64,000 nucleotides of DNA from Flemingiibacterium sp964430755 (GTDB lineage Bacteria > Bacillota > Clostridia > Oscillospirales > CAG-272): NCBI GenBank assembly GCA_964430755.1, contig CAYSFT010000005.1, positions 5,115 to 69,114 of the forward strand, written 5' to 3'. This document shows positions 15,747-23,818 of this stretch, piece by piece. How positions within the stretch are numbered: the stretch's first letter is position 1; each line of letters starts with the position of its first letter. The notes under the pieces are model-generated. The model made no database searches. It saw only the letters and a program-made list of their open reading frames with translations, and was not told the origin of the DNA. The translations under genes and the position numbers were made by a program.

Positions 15747-16619
15747 ATGAAGAATCTTGAAAACAAGGCGGCTGTTTTCGTTTTGCTTGGGCAGTCTAAT
15801 GCGGTCGGTCACGGTATTCCGATGAAGGATGAGGACAAGATAACCGAGCCGTTGAAGAATGTTTTTGGTCTTGGTCGCAAGCTTAACCAGAGCTTCGATA
15901 ATGACACACTTAACTGGACGGGATATATGAGTGCCGGTATGAATCTTGCGGAGGAACAGGACGATACATATTCGGTTGCAAACTACCTTGCAAAGCTGTG
16001 GCAGGATGAGATTGATGCAGGCGCTGAACTTCCCGACCTTTTCATCATACAAATCGCGATAGGCGCGCAGGGAATAACCGAGGGATATATGTGGAACCCC
16101 GAATACAAAAAAACGCTGATTCCCGGCAAGCTTGGAACCGTTAACATATCACTGTATCCGTACACACTTCATATACTTTCGCTTGTCGAAGAAAGTCTTA
16201 CAAAAGTGGGTAAGACTGATATGGATATAAAAATCCATTGGCGCGGCGGAGAGAATGATACAACTGCTTCTGAAGAACTTCTCAAATCAACGCTCAAAGA
16301 TACATATAACACTATCTTCGGCGGAGTTTATCAGTCACTCGGCGAAAGGGCAGATACGGTTATACACAGATTAGTCTGCCGCGACAGATGTATGGATCTC
16401 GATCCCACGGGTGCAAAGGCTGAGCGCATGGATTATGTAAATACTGTATTTGAAGATCTGGCACTGGAAAACGCGAATATCTCGCTTTTTGATGTGCGCA
16501 ATGCGCCGCACTATATTCCCAATATGCGAGGAAACGGTATCTTCATCGAAGACGTCGTTCACTACACTCCCGAAACAAACAAATGGGTCGCAGAGGAGAT
16601 TTTGAAAAACTATAAATAA
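15747..16619 (+). CDS. SASA-type SGNH carbohydrate esterase
   Basis: This encodes 290 residues without a signal peptide. The N-terminal VLLGQSNAVGHG carries the GQSN block typical of sialate O-acetylesterase/CE6-like SGNH hydrolases, with the nucleophile Ser near residue 15. FIEDVVHYTP near the C-terminus gives the DxxH pair. It should deacetylate a sugar in the cytoplasm. Its position after the KDPG aldolase suggests a sugar-acid catabolic role, which is inference. Confidence 0.78.
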   Translation: MKNLENKAAVFVLLGQSNAVGHGIPMKDEDKITEPLKNVFGLGRKLNQSFDNDTLNWTGYMSAGMNLAEEQDDTYSVANYLAKLWQDEIDAGAELPDLFIIQIAIGAQGITEGYMWNPEYKKTLIPGKLGTVNISLYPYTLHILSLVEESLTKVGKTDMDIKIHWRGGENDTTASEELLKSTLKDTYNTIFGGVYQSLGERADTVIHRLVCRDRCMDLDPTGAKAERMDYVNTVFEDLALENANISLFDVRNAPHYIPNMRGNGIFIEDVVHYTPETNKWVAEEILKNYK

Positions 16620-16725
16620 CTCACGCTGTGAGACTACTGCACAAAGCTTATATTGTAAGATACAAAAAACGCATGGTGATATTTTTTGCTTAAGCAAAAG
16701 GATCGAAAGCGAGCAGGGGTATAAT

Positions 16726-17511
16726 ATGAAGTATACGATAGAAAATGAACATATAGTTCGCATAAAAATACCGTTTGCGGACATTTATACCTCGGTTTAC
16801 ATAATAAAAACGGATGTTGGCGCGATGCTTTTTGACACTGCCTCATGTGACGCTGACGTGGATAATTATATATTACCCGTTATGCGAGAAATGGGCATTA
16901 CCGAGGCAATGCTAAAATATATTTTTGTTTCACACGATCATGGTGACCACTGTGGTGGGCTTCGGCGCTTAGTTGAGGGATTCCCGTATGTCACCGTAAT
17001 ATCACGAGCGGAATCGTTGAAAGACAAGTATTCAGGTAATGTGGTTATTATTCCGTCTGACGGTGACTGTTTTATGGACGTGTTCAGTGTTGTGACAATA
17101 CCGGGACATACATCTGACAGCACTGCAATTTTCGATAAACGTACAAATACGTTAGTCACCGGAGACTGTCTGCAGCTTTGCGGCGTATACGGATCGGGTG
17201 CATGGGCTGCGAATGTTATTTTTCCGTTTGAGTATGTTGATGCTCTGAAGAAAATCTCTATGATGGAGATAGACACGATTCTTGCTTCACACGATTATCA
17301 TCCGTACGGTTTCAAGGCTCAGGGCAGAGAAGAAGTGAAGCGTTACATCTCAATCTGCGCCGAAGCAATGGATTTTATTAAATGTCTTATCGTCGAAAAT
17401 CCGACTGCGAGCGATTCTGAGATAGCGGAAGCTTTCAGTACAAAGGGACTTCCAAAGCTTTCCACGCAGGTTATAGTGTCTATGAGACAGGCGATAGACA
17501 AAGGATTTTGA
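16726..17511 (+). CDS. Metallo-beta-lactamase-fold hydrolase
   Basis: This encodes 261 residues. The motif SHDHGDHCGG (near residue 68) is the HxHxDH metal site. PGHTSDSTAIF, TGDCLQ and ASHDYHPYG supply further MBL metal ligands. The C-terminal 60 residues are helical. Substrate is unknown; lactonase- or thioesterase-like relatives share this fold. There is no signal peptide. The upstream 100 bases hold GGGGTATAAT just before the ATG but no clear promoter pair. Confidence 0.82.
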   Translation: MKYTIENEHIVRIKIPFADIYTSVYIIKTDVGAMLFDTASCDADVDNYILPVMREMGITEAMLKYIFVSHDHGDHCGGLRRLVEGFPYVTVISRAESLKDKYSGNVVIIPSDGDCFMDVFSVVTIPGHTSDSTAIFDKRTNTLVTGDCLQLCGVYGSGAWAANVIFPFEYVDALKKISMMEIDTILASHDYHPYGFKAQGREEVKRYISICAEAMDFIKCLIVENPTASDSEIAEAFSTKGLPKLSTQVIVSMRQAIDKGF

Positions 17512-17529
17512 AATAAAGCGCAGTTACAC

Positions 17530-17558
17530 TTGATTTTTCTCGGATGTTATGATATAAT
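17530..17558 (+). promoter_or_regulatory. Promoter of the small Cys-rich protein gene
   Basis: TTGATT (17530-17535), a 17-bp spacer and TATAAT (17553-17558). GGAGGA follows at 17576-17581. Confidence 0.72.
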
Positions 17559-17585
17559 TAGCATATCAAATCTCGGAGGATCAAT

Positions 17586-17777
17586 ATGCAAAAAAAGAAA
17601 AAACTCCCCGAATCGAATTGCGAAACCTGCGAGTTTTACGATTGGGATGAGGATATGCAGGAAAACGTCTGTATCGCAAATCTTGACGAGGATGAATTTT
17701 ACCGTATGATGTCAAGTCCCAGATGCCCGTTTTACAAATACTATAACGAATATAAAAGCGTTCAGAAGCAGAACTGA
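17586..17777 (+). CDS. Small Cys-rich protein, DUF6472-like
   Basis: This encodes 63 residues: a basic start, then CETCEFYDWDEDMQENVC, NLDEDEFYR and RCPFYKYYN. The four Cys (about residues 12, 15, 27 and 42) suggest a small metal-binding fold. I recall a small Firmicutes family (DUF6472) with this pattern; its function is unknown. It has its own promoter and ribosome site. Confidence 0.65.
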   Translation: MQKKKKLPESNCETCEFYDWDEDMQENVCIANLDEDEFYRMMSSPRCPFYKYYNEYKSVQKQN

Positions 17778-17821
17778 AAACAGGCTGTTGCATTAAAAGT
17801 ATATTGCATAAATATTCATTT

Positions 17822-17871
17822 TGTAGGGGCGGATAATATCCGCTCGCGGGAGGCTGATAGCCTCCCCTACA
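17822..17871. repeat. Palindromic dispersed-repeat-like element
   Basis: TGTAGGGG (17822-17829) and CCCCTACA (17864-17871) bracket two inner hairpins, GCGGATAATATCCGC and GGGAGGCTGATAGCCTCCC. The whole reads as a compact cruciform of the kind that recurs between genes in clostridial genomes. It lies between convergent genes and may also act in termination. Confidence 0.6.
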
Positions 17872-17918
17872 TCAGAATTATTGTTTATGCGATAAAATCT
17901 CTGCGGTTTATATTTTGT

Positions 17919-19166
17919 TTATGCGAGTCCGTTTTTCTTTAAAAGATCATAGCAGTAAAGGAACACGCCGGCGCTCCATCCAAGCATCGTGGGAGTTTCG
18001 TAGTGAGCTTCGATCGTCGCCGCGACCGTTCCCTTGATGACATCGTATTTTTCCCAAAGGTTGCCGGTTTCATCAAATGTTGATGCCACGAGCTTTGCAT
18101 ACTTTTCTGCGATGCGGAGCGCATCGTCTGTCTTGCCGTAATTGAGAAGACCTTGAATCGTTATATGATGTAAACAAGCCCAGCCGTGAGGATAATCCCA
18201 TTGAAGATTCAGAAGATCGTCACGTTTTTCGCAGGCGGCAAGTCCGTATTCTGTTTCGAGAACGGAGAGTGCTTTCATGATCTTATCTGCCTGCTCATCG
18301 GTTGCAAGTCCGGTAAAGAGCGGATAAAATGTTCCGACAGATACTATGCCGTTGTGCTTGCCTGTTTCATAATTGATATCGTCGAAAACTTCGAGATCAT
18401 CATTCCAAAGAAGCTCGTTTACCTTTTGGCGGCGTGCTTCTGCGCGGTTATTCCAGAGCTTGACATCATCCGCTTTACCGAGCACCTCCGCGAAATATGC
18501 CGCATTCTTTTCGAGCGCATAAAGTAAGCTTGCAAGGCAGATTGGCGCGGTCTTGTGTGCTGTGAAACCGAAACGGCTGGAGCAGTCCCATCCGCATTCA
18601 CAGAGCGCGAACATACTCTTGCCCCATTCAAGCTGTGTTTTCTTATCTTCGGGAAGCTCAACTACGAATCTGCGGCAAAGATATTCGGCGAACTCAACAA
18701 GTCTGCCCTCATCGGTGACATTTGCTGTATAGAAGTTGAGACCGCTATTGGTTTTACGCTTGGTTTCCCAGAAGTCATACTCGATGCAGAGAGCAGGGTA
18801 TACCTTGTTTTCAAGCCAGTCCTTGTCACCGGTAACGTCGAACACCTCGCGTGCCATTAACGAGAAAAACGGCGGCTGACTTCTGTTTAATGAGCGTGTG
18901 GCACTGAAGTTGGGGATCAAACCGTATGTATTAAGCAGATAGATCATATTGTCAACGTTGTTTTTTGCCTGGTCGATCATTCCCGAGAGTATAAGTCCGA
19001 CATTGGCGAAATATGTGTCCCAATAATACATTTGATTAAATATATTGTTTATGGACGGAACAGTGTACGGATAGGGAAGCGCAAGACGCTCACCCTCAGC
19101 CTCATGCGGCGGTTTTACTGTACCGTTCCAGTTTTCTTTGATGAATTTTTCGATTTTTGCGTACAT
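17919..19166 (-). CDS. Trehalase-family (GH37-like) glycosidase
   Basis: This encodes 415 residues without an export signal. GH37-like motifs are visible: QMYYWDTYF (compare the YYWDSY signature), CGWDCSSRF with the candidate catalytic acid Asp, LQWDYPHGWACLH (compare the QWDxPxGWAP signature) and NLWEKYDV with the candidate base Glu. Classical trehalases run about 550 residues, so this is a short form. It should hydrolyse trehalose or another alpha-glucoside in the cytoplasm. GAGGAG lies upstream of the ATG at 19166, and it has its own promoter. Confidence 0.8.
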   Translation of the reverse strand: MYAKIEKFIKENWNGTVKPPHEAEGERLALPYPYTVPSINNIFNQMYYWDTYFANVGLILSGMIDQAKNNVDNMIYLLNTYGLIPNFSATRSLNRSQPPFFSLMAREVFDVTGDKDWLENKVYPALCIEYDFWETKRKTNSGLNFYTANVTDEGRLVEFAEYLCRRFVVELPEDKKTQLEWGKSMFALCECGWDCSSRFGFTAHKTAPICLASLLYALEKNAAYFAEVLGKADDVKLWNNRAEARRQKVNELLWNDDLEVFDDINYETGKHNGIVSVGTFYPLFTGLATDEQADKIMKALSVLETEYGLAACEKRDDLLNLQWDYPHGWACLHHITIQGLLNYGKTDDALRIAEKYAKLVASTFDETGNLWEKYDVIKGTVAATIEAHYETPTMLGWSAGVFLYCYDLLKKNGLA

Positions 19167-19209
19167 TGGGATTCTCCTCGCAGTTAAAGTTTAAGTATAA
19201 AGCAAGAGT

Positions 19210-19238
19210 ATTATAGCACGGAAGTATTGGGAAGTCAA
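19210..19238 (-). promoter_or_regulatory. Promoter of the trehalase-family gene
   Basis: On the minus strand, TTGACT (19233-19238), a 17-bp spacer and TATAAT (19210-19215). Confidence 0.75.
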
Positions 19239-19322
19239 TAGCATTTATGATACAAAATATCAATTTTGATACTGTAAAATTCAGAGGAAAAATTTATTTG
19301 TCAGACGTGCAAATTTAAGCAT

Positions 19323-19355
19323 GAAAAAAGCTCGAAAACGTTTATGTTTCCGAGC
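19323..19355 (-). terminator. Terminator of the tRNA-Ser pair
   Basis: On the minus strand, GCTCGGAAAC and GTTTTCGAGC form a 10-bp stem with one G-U pair, then TTTTTT. Confidence 0.8.
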
Positions 19356-19363
19356 CTTTTCTT

Positions 19364-19458
19364 TGGCGGAGAAGGAGAGATTTGAACTCTCGCGCCGGTT
19401 TAAATCCGACCTACACCCTTAGCAGGGGCGCCTCTTCGGCCAACTTGAGTACTTCTCC
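19364..19458 (-). tRNA. tRNA-Ser (anticodon GCT)
   Basis: The minus strand starts GGAGAAGT and ends CTTCTCC-G-CCA, with the CCA encoded. The anticodon loop CTGCTAA gives GCT, reading AGC/AGU. A long variable arm (GTGTAGGTCGGATTTAAACC) confirms a class II tRNA. Confidence 0.95.
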
Positions 19459-19496
19459 ATGATACCGAACCAAATATTCAGTTAGTGCAGACAAAA

Positions 19497-19587
19497 TGGC
19501 GGAGAGAGTGGGATTCGAACCCACGGCTCCCTCGCGAGAGTCACCGGTTTTCAAGACCGGCTCCTTAAACCGCTCGGACATCTCTCC
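19497..19587 (-). tRNA. tRNA-Ser (anticodon TGA)
   Basis: The minus strand starts GGAGAGAT and ends with encoded CCA. The anticodon loop is CTTGAAA, giving TGA and reading UCN codons. A long variable arm is present. It is co-transcribed with the tRNA-Ser(GCT) 38 bases downstream. Confidence 0.95.
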
Positions 19588-19620
19588 GTTTTTGAGATGC
19601 TTGCTGTCTGCAACATAAAT

Positions 19621-19649
19621 ATGATACCACAAAACAAAATGCTTGTCAA
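19621..19649 (-). promoter_or_regulatory. Promoter of the tRNA-Ser pair
   Basis: On the minus strand, TTGACA (19644-19649), a 17-bp spacer and TATCAT (19621-19626). Confidence 0.75.
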
Positions 19650-19726
19650 GGGGTTTTCGTAAAAAAAATAAAAATACGAAAAAATACGCACTTAAAAAAT
19701 AATTTACACAAATTTTCAAAAACCTC

Positions 19727-19755
19727 TTGCAATTGGAGAAGTTTTATGATAGAAT
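19727..19755 (+). promoter_or_regulatory. Promoter of secG
   Basis: TTGCAA (19727-19732), a 17-bp spacer and TAGAAT (19750-19755). Confidence 0.65.
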
Positions 19756-19801
19756 ATTGTTATCTGAGTTTTAGAAAACAATTTTTTGGAGGACAAATAC
19801 A

Positions 19802-20281
19802 ATGTTTAATACAGTTATTGGAATTCTTCTGCTTATTTCGGCAGTATTTCTCGTAGTTTCTATTCTTCTTCAGAGCAGTAAATCGCACAAGATGCCCGGT
19901 ACAATTGCCGGCGGCGCTGAAACATTCTTTGGTAAAACCAAGGGTAGCAGTATTGACCGTGTGCTTCAGAAGCTTACTGCTGTTGTTGCAGTTATCTTCT
20001 GTCTGCTTGTTATCGTAATGTACGTAGCTCAGGACACAAGCTCTGTAAATGATTCTGCGAACACCACCGCTGCAGATGCGGAAACCACCGTTGCAGATGA
20101 TACAACTGCTGTTGAGGGTGAAACTACTGTTGCAGATGACACAACTGCTGCTGAGGGCGAAGATACCACTGTTGCAGATGACACAACTGCTGCTGAGGGC
20201 GAAGACACCGCTGCCGCAGAGGAGACAACTGCTGCAGAGGGTGAAGATACCACTGCAGAAGAGACAACTGCTGCTGAATAA
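19802..20281 (+). CDS. secG: Preprotein translocase subunit SecG with repetitive C-terminal tail
   Basis: This encodes 159 residues, about twice the usual SecG. Residues 1-80 are a normal SecG: a first membrane helix, LLQSSKSHKMPG, the GGAETFFGKTKG loop and a second membrane helix ending near 79. Residues 83-159 are a low-complexity tail built from repeats such as TTVADDTTAAEGED. SecG assists SecYE-SecA in protein export. With both termini outside, as described for SecG, the acidic tail would be extracellular. The secG-rnr order is typical of Firmicutes. A GGAGGA ribosome site precedes the ATG. Confidence 0.88.
   Translation: MFNTVIGILLLISAVFLVVSILLQSSKSHKMPGTIAGGAETFFGKTKGSSIDRVLQKLTAVVAVIFCLLVIVMYVAQDTSSVNDSANTTAADAETTVADDTTAVEGETTVADDTTAAEGEDTTVADDTTAAEGEDTAAAEETTAAEGEDTTAEETTAAE
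20080..20277 (+). repeat. secG: Tandem in-frame repeats encoding the SecG tail
   Basis: Imperfect units of about 24-42 bp built on GATGACACAACTGCTGCTGA and GAGGGCGAAGATACCACT. Unit number probably varies by slippage or recombination. Confidence 0.75.
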
Positions 20282-20297
20282 TCTTTACAAAATTTAC

Positions 20298-20378
20298 AAA
20301 GCCGCTGCCTATGCATGATTTCCGGTGCATTTATTGTGCCGATCCGGAAAAGATAATCATGCCGTGGTATGCGGCTTT
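20298..20378 (+). other. Long imperfect hairpin between secG and rnr
   Basis: AAAGCCGC pairs with GCGGCTTT, and inside this CATGATT with AATCATG and TCCGG with CCGGA. It ends in TTTCTGTTATTTATT. It may be a leaky terminator or processing site that sets the secG/rnr ratio. Confidence 0.5.
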
Positions 20379-20407
20379 CTGTTATTTATTTAATATCGAG
20401 GTATACG

Positions 20408-22603
20408 ATGAATCATATTGATAATCTTGAAAAAATGATGGAGCTTATCCGCGAAACCGTTGAAGGCGAGCTCTACACTCCGATGGATATGCGCGATATG
20501 ACCGCCGTTCTATCGCTTGAACCTTATGAATATGACCTTTTTGCCGAGGCTGTCGGTGAGCTGATACGTCTTGGCGAAATATGCGAAACCAAGCGCGGCA
20601 AGCTCATTAAAACGGAAGATTCGGGTTACATTGTCGGCATTTACAAGGCAACAACTCGTGGGTTCGGGTTCCTTCTGCAGGATGACGGTGATATTTTTAT
20701 CTCGCGTGACAACTCAAACGGCGCGATGATGGGTGACCGCGTTATTGTTTCGCTCACAAAAGAAAACGGACACGGTGATCATCGCGAAGGTGAGGTCATA
20801 CGCATAACCCAGCGTGCGGTCAGCGAGGTAGTCGGAACACTGCGCATTGTCCGTATGGGTTCTGCAAAGGCGAAGGTTGGTAAATCGAAGAAAAAAGGAA
20901 AAAAGGTTCCCGTCAAAGCGCCACAGACACGTGTGATCGTAACGCCCGATGATCCTAAATTCACCTTTAAGCTCGTGATTCCGACTGCGCAGGCAAACGG
21001 CGCAAAGGATGGCGACAAGGTTCTTGTTCGTATCACGCGTTACCCGAGTGTGAATGATGATAATGCTATGGGAAAGGTGCTTCGCATATTCGGAGAGACC
21101 GACTCCCGCGCTGCTAATTATCAGGCGATACTATATGCAAACGGCATAAAGACACGTTTCGACGATGCGACGCTTGCAGAGGCACGTGCGATTATTCCGG
21201 GATGCAAGCTTGACGGACGACTTGACCTGCGCGACAAGATAATTTTCACGATTGACGGCGCAGATGCAAAGGACTTTGACGATGCCATTTCCATTGAACG
21301 CGACGGGGACGGATATCTTCTCGGAGTTCACATTGCGGATGTTGCCGAATACGTAAGGGAGGGCAGCGCTCTTGACGATGAGGCGATGCGCCGCGGTACG
21401 TCGATATATTTTACCGATAAGGTTGTACCGATGCTTCCCGAAGAACTGTCTAACGGTGTTTGTTCGCTCAATCGTGACAGCGACAAATACGCACTCTCCG
21501 CGCTTATACGTATTGACAGTGACGGCGGTATAGTTGAAGCGGAGTTTCGCGAATCGGTTATTTCGTCAAAGGTGCGCGGAGTGTATCATGAAGTTAACGA
21601 TGTGATCGAAAACGGTGAAAAATCTGAATATTTCGATAAATATGAATTTTTACTTTCCGATACGTTACCTTTAATGCTGGAGCTTTACGAAATACTGCTC
21701 GAAAAGTCGCGCAGACGCGGCTCGCTTGAGCTTGAAACAACGGAATCGGTCATTCTTCTCGATGATGAGGGTATGCCTTCCGATATTGTTGCACGAGAGC
21801 GCGGCATTTCGGAGCGTATGATCGAGCAGTTTATGCTTGCGGCGAATGAGGCGGCGGCTTCTTGGCTCACTTCAATGGCGCTTCCGTGTGTATTTCGAAT
21901 CCACGAGGAGCCGTCTGATGAAAAAGTTCAGACGTTTGCGGAGTTTATACACAATTTAGGGCTTGATGTTCGTCCTTTGCGCCGTCGCAAGCTGTTGCCG
22001 TCCTCTTACCGTGACGTTGCCGCCGAAGCTTCTGAAAAGGGACTTTCTGCCGTGGTTACACCGATAATGCTTCGCTCGCTCATGAAAGCAAAATATTCGC
22101 CTGTTGCCGCACCTCATTTCGGACTCGGCTGTGAGCTTTACTGCCATTTCACCTCGCCGATACGCCGCTATCCTGACCTTGCCGTACACCGCATTATCAA
22201 GGCGGCACTTCATGGCGGTATTGACGATACGACGCTCGAAAAATATGAAGCGTTTGCCGCAAAGGCTGCCGAGGAGTCGAGCGAAAACGAGCTTCGTGCG
22301 CTTAATGCCGAGCGCGATATTGAGGATCTTTACAAGGTTATTTTCATGTCCGACAAGGTTGGCATGGAGTTTGAGGGAATTATAAGCTCGGTTACGGGAT
22401 TTGGTATGTTTGTGGAGCTTGAAAACACCTGTGAGGGTCTGGTTGCGATAAATACGATGCGTGGATGGTATGAGTTTGATGAGAAATCGCGTCGTCTGAT
22501 TGGTGATTGCGGTAAGAGCTATTCGCTTGGACAGCGTGTGAAAATTATTGTTGACGACTGCGACATAGTTTCAAGGCGGGTTGACTTTTTACTTGTGGAG
22601 TAA
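20408..22603 (+). CDS. rnr: Ribonuclease R
   Basis: This encodes 731 residues. It is a processive 3'-5' exoribonuclease that degrades structured RNA. The ATG at 20408 has GAGG 6 bases upstream; an earlier in-frame ATG has none. The order is a winged-helix N-terminus (about 1-70), cold-shock/OB domains (70-240), the RNB catalytic domain (about 280-600; DGADAKDFDDAISI with the metal-binding Asp cluster, and HFTSPIRRYPDL), and a C-terminal S1 domain (GMEFEGIISSVTGFGMFVEL). A Lys-rich patch lies near residue 165. Its stop overlaps the convergent gene by 15 bases. Confidence 0.93.
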   Translation: MNHIDNLEKMMELIRETVEGELYTPMDMRDMTAVLSLEPYEYDLFAEAVGELIRLGEICETKRGKLIKTEDSGYIVGIYKATTRGFGFLLQDDGDIFISRDNSNGAMMGDRVIVSLTKENGHGDHREGEVIRITQRAVSEVVGTLRIVRMGSAKAKVGKSKKKGKKVPVKAPQTRVIVTPDDPKFTFKLVIPTAQANGAKDGDKVLVRITRYPSVNDDNAMGKVLRIFGETDSRAANYQAILYANGIKTRFDDATLAEARAIIPGCKLDGRLDLRDKIIFTIDGADAKDFDDAISIERDGDGYLLGVHIADVAEYVREGSALDDEAMRRGTSIYFTDKVVPMLPEELSNGVCSLNRDSDKYALSALIRIDSDGGIVEAEFRESVISSKVRGVYHEVNDVIENGEKSEYFDKYEFLLSDTLPLMLELYEILLEKSRRRGSLELETTESVILLDDEGMPSDIVARERGISERMIEQFMLAANEAAASWLTSMALPCVFRIHEEPSDEKVQTFAEFIHNLGLDVRPLRRRKLLPSSYRDVAAEASEKGLSAVVTPIMLRSLMKAKYSPVAAPHFGLGCELYCHFTSPIRRYPDLAVHRIIKAALHGGIDDTTLEKYEAFAAKAAEESSENELRALNAERDIEDLYKVIFMSDKVGMEFEGIISSVTGFGMFVELENTCEGLVAINTMRGWYEFDEKSRRLIGDCGKSYSLGQRVKIIVDDCDIVSRRVDFLLVE

Positions 22604-23014
22604 AGCAAGAATTGCCGCGCTTATCGCCGTTTCGGACGGTTCGTCGGATGAGCCGAGTCCGCCGTGACGGTATATTGCTTGTGCGAGTGTGATGCCAAGC
22701 TCGCGGCTTTCCGTGACGATTTCACTGCAGATATCGAAAATATCAAGCTCGACTTTGGCATTTGCTTCACCGTAACGTGCGAGGAGGATTATTTCTTCGC
22801 CGTCTGCGTCTATGCCGAGGGTTTGAAGAGTTACGGGATCGCAGAAATCGAGCGTCGGGAGCTTGTTTTCGGTGCGGTATTTATCAAGTGCTTCGAGGAG
22901 CTTTGGCGATAGTGTTGTCTCGTTTTCGTCTGTGAAACCAAGCTTTATCAATGCTTCGGAAAGCTCCGGGACAAGCGGGGAAGCTTCGTCTTGCAAGATT
23001 ATTCCGTAGTTCAT
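22589..23014 (-). CDS. Hypothetical protein with a peptidoglycan-binding-like repeat
   Basis: This encodes 141 residues, starting MNYGIILQDEASPLVPELSE. Residues 15-68 (ALIKLGF, then LSPKLLEALDKYRTENKLP and DPVTLQTLGI) resemble the PG_binding_1 helical repeat. The C-terminal half is helical and unassigned. There is no signal peptide or membrane segment, which is odd for a wall-binding domain; it may act in spores or be packaged another way. The ATG at 23014 has GGATC about 9 bases upstream. The 3' end overlaps rnr on the other strand. Confidence 0.6.
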   Translation of the reverse strand: MNYGIILQDEASPLVPELSEALIKLGFTDENETTLSPKLLEALDKYRTENKLPTLDFCDPVTLQTLGIDADGEEIILLARYGEANAKVELDIFDICSEIVTESRELGITLAQAIYRHGGLGSSDEPSETAISAAILALLHK

Positions 23015-23028
23015 TATTATGATCCATT

Positions 23029-23150
23029 GCTTTCGCTTTGCGAAAGCTTCCTTTCTATCCTTGTTGGGGCGCGGTTGGCGCAGCCAAATCTCGGTCTGTG
23101 ACCGATATAGAGTCACAAAAGGTAGTTTGAAAATTTATTTTTCAAGCTTT
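23029..23150 (-). repeat. Structured leader or dispersed repeat upstream of the 141-aa gene
   Basis: Several short palindromes occur in a row: GCTTTCG/CGAAAGC (23029-23047), TTGGC/GCCAA, TCGGT/ACCGA and a GTTTGAAAA/TTTTCAAGC-like pair. The mosaic looks like a composite intergenic repeat. No gene is seen in 23015-23320 apart from this and the promoter at 23251. Confidence 0.45.
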
Positions 23151-23250
23151 TTCTCCTGTTTTTATTTGCATGGATAGTTTTCTCTTGTCTCGTTTATTTA
23201 TTTGATGTAATTTTTTACGGTATAAATATCAGATAATTTACAATTACCCC

Positions 23251-23279
23251 TTGAAGCCTTATTAAAAAGGTGATATAAT
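23251..23279 (+). promoter_or_regulatory. Promoter of the DUF1934-like-holA gene group
   Basis: TTGAAG (23251-23256), a 17-bp spacer and TATAAT (23274-23279). The start site near 23286 rules out the ATG at 23288 as a good start. Confidence 0.72.
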
Positions 23280-23320
23280 TTTATTGAATGTTATTACAAC
23301 CGAGGAGCGTTGTCATCACG

Positions 23321-23818
23321 ATGAAAAAAGAAAAAAAGGTAATGATAAACATAAAATCGGCACATTTTACGCCGAATGAAAACTATATAAAAAATATGTC
23401 AATTGTAGACGCTTTCGCTCCTGCGAATTTCGATGCGGTTGACGCACAGCGTATTGATATCGACTATGAGGGCGTGCTTTACGTCAGCGATGGCAGACTC
23501 ACCGTTAAATACGATGAATCTGAGCTTACGGGTATGGTCGGCGCGGTTACGGAGATTTCGTTTGCACTTGACGAGCCGGGAATTGTTATGATGAACCGTT
23601 CGGGCGCTGTACGCGGTTCGCTCTGCTTTGAGATGGGCTCGCGAATCGACTGCGTTCAGGATACCGGCGATATGATTCTCTCGTTTGTTGTTGACACGGA
23701 GGCACTTCAGAACGAGCTTTCGGAAGATGGCGGAGAACTTAAAATCGGATACTGTATGGAATTTCGCGGAAGTCCGGTACAGCGTTCGCTCATGCACATC
23801 ACGGTGAGCGTATCATGA
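23321..23818 (+). CDS. DUF1934-like beta-barrel protein
   Basis: This encodes 165 residues, beginning MKKEKKVMINIKS. GAGGAG lies 13 bases upstream; ATG at 23342 is an alternative. The pattern (IDIDYEGVLYVSDGRLTVKY, then MMNRSGAVRGSLCFEMGSR, and a C-terminal GELKIGYCME) fits the calycin-like DUF1934/YwiB family, whose role is unknown. Its stop overlaps the holA start as ATGA, so the two are translationally coupled. Confidence 0.68.
   Translation: MKKEKKVMINIKSAHFTPNENYIKNMSIVDAFAPANFDAVDAQRIDIDYEGVLYVSDGRLTVKYDESELTGMVGAVTEISFALDEPGIVMMNRSGAVRGSLCFEMGSRIDCVQDTGDMILSFVVDTEALQNELSEDGGELKIGYCMEFRGSPVQRSLMHITVSVS

Noticed and set aside
20049..20330. Several repetitive frames overlapping the secG tail
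   Set aside because: They are alternate readings of the tandem repeats; only the SecG frame has a start, ribosome site and membrane domain.
20281..20407. tmRNA near secG and rnr
   Set aside because: Only 126 bases are available, with no tRNA-Ala-like ends or tag frame.
23288..23320. ATG at 23288 as start of the DUF1934-like gene
   Set aside because: It would lie about 2 bases from the predicted transcription start with no ribosome site; 23321 is better.
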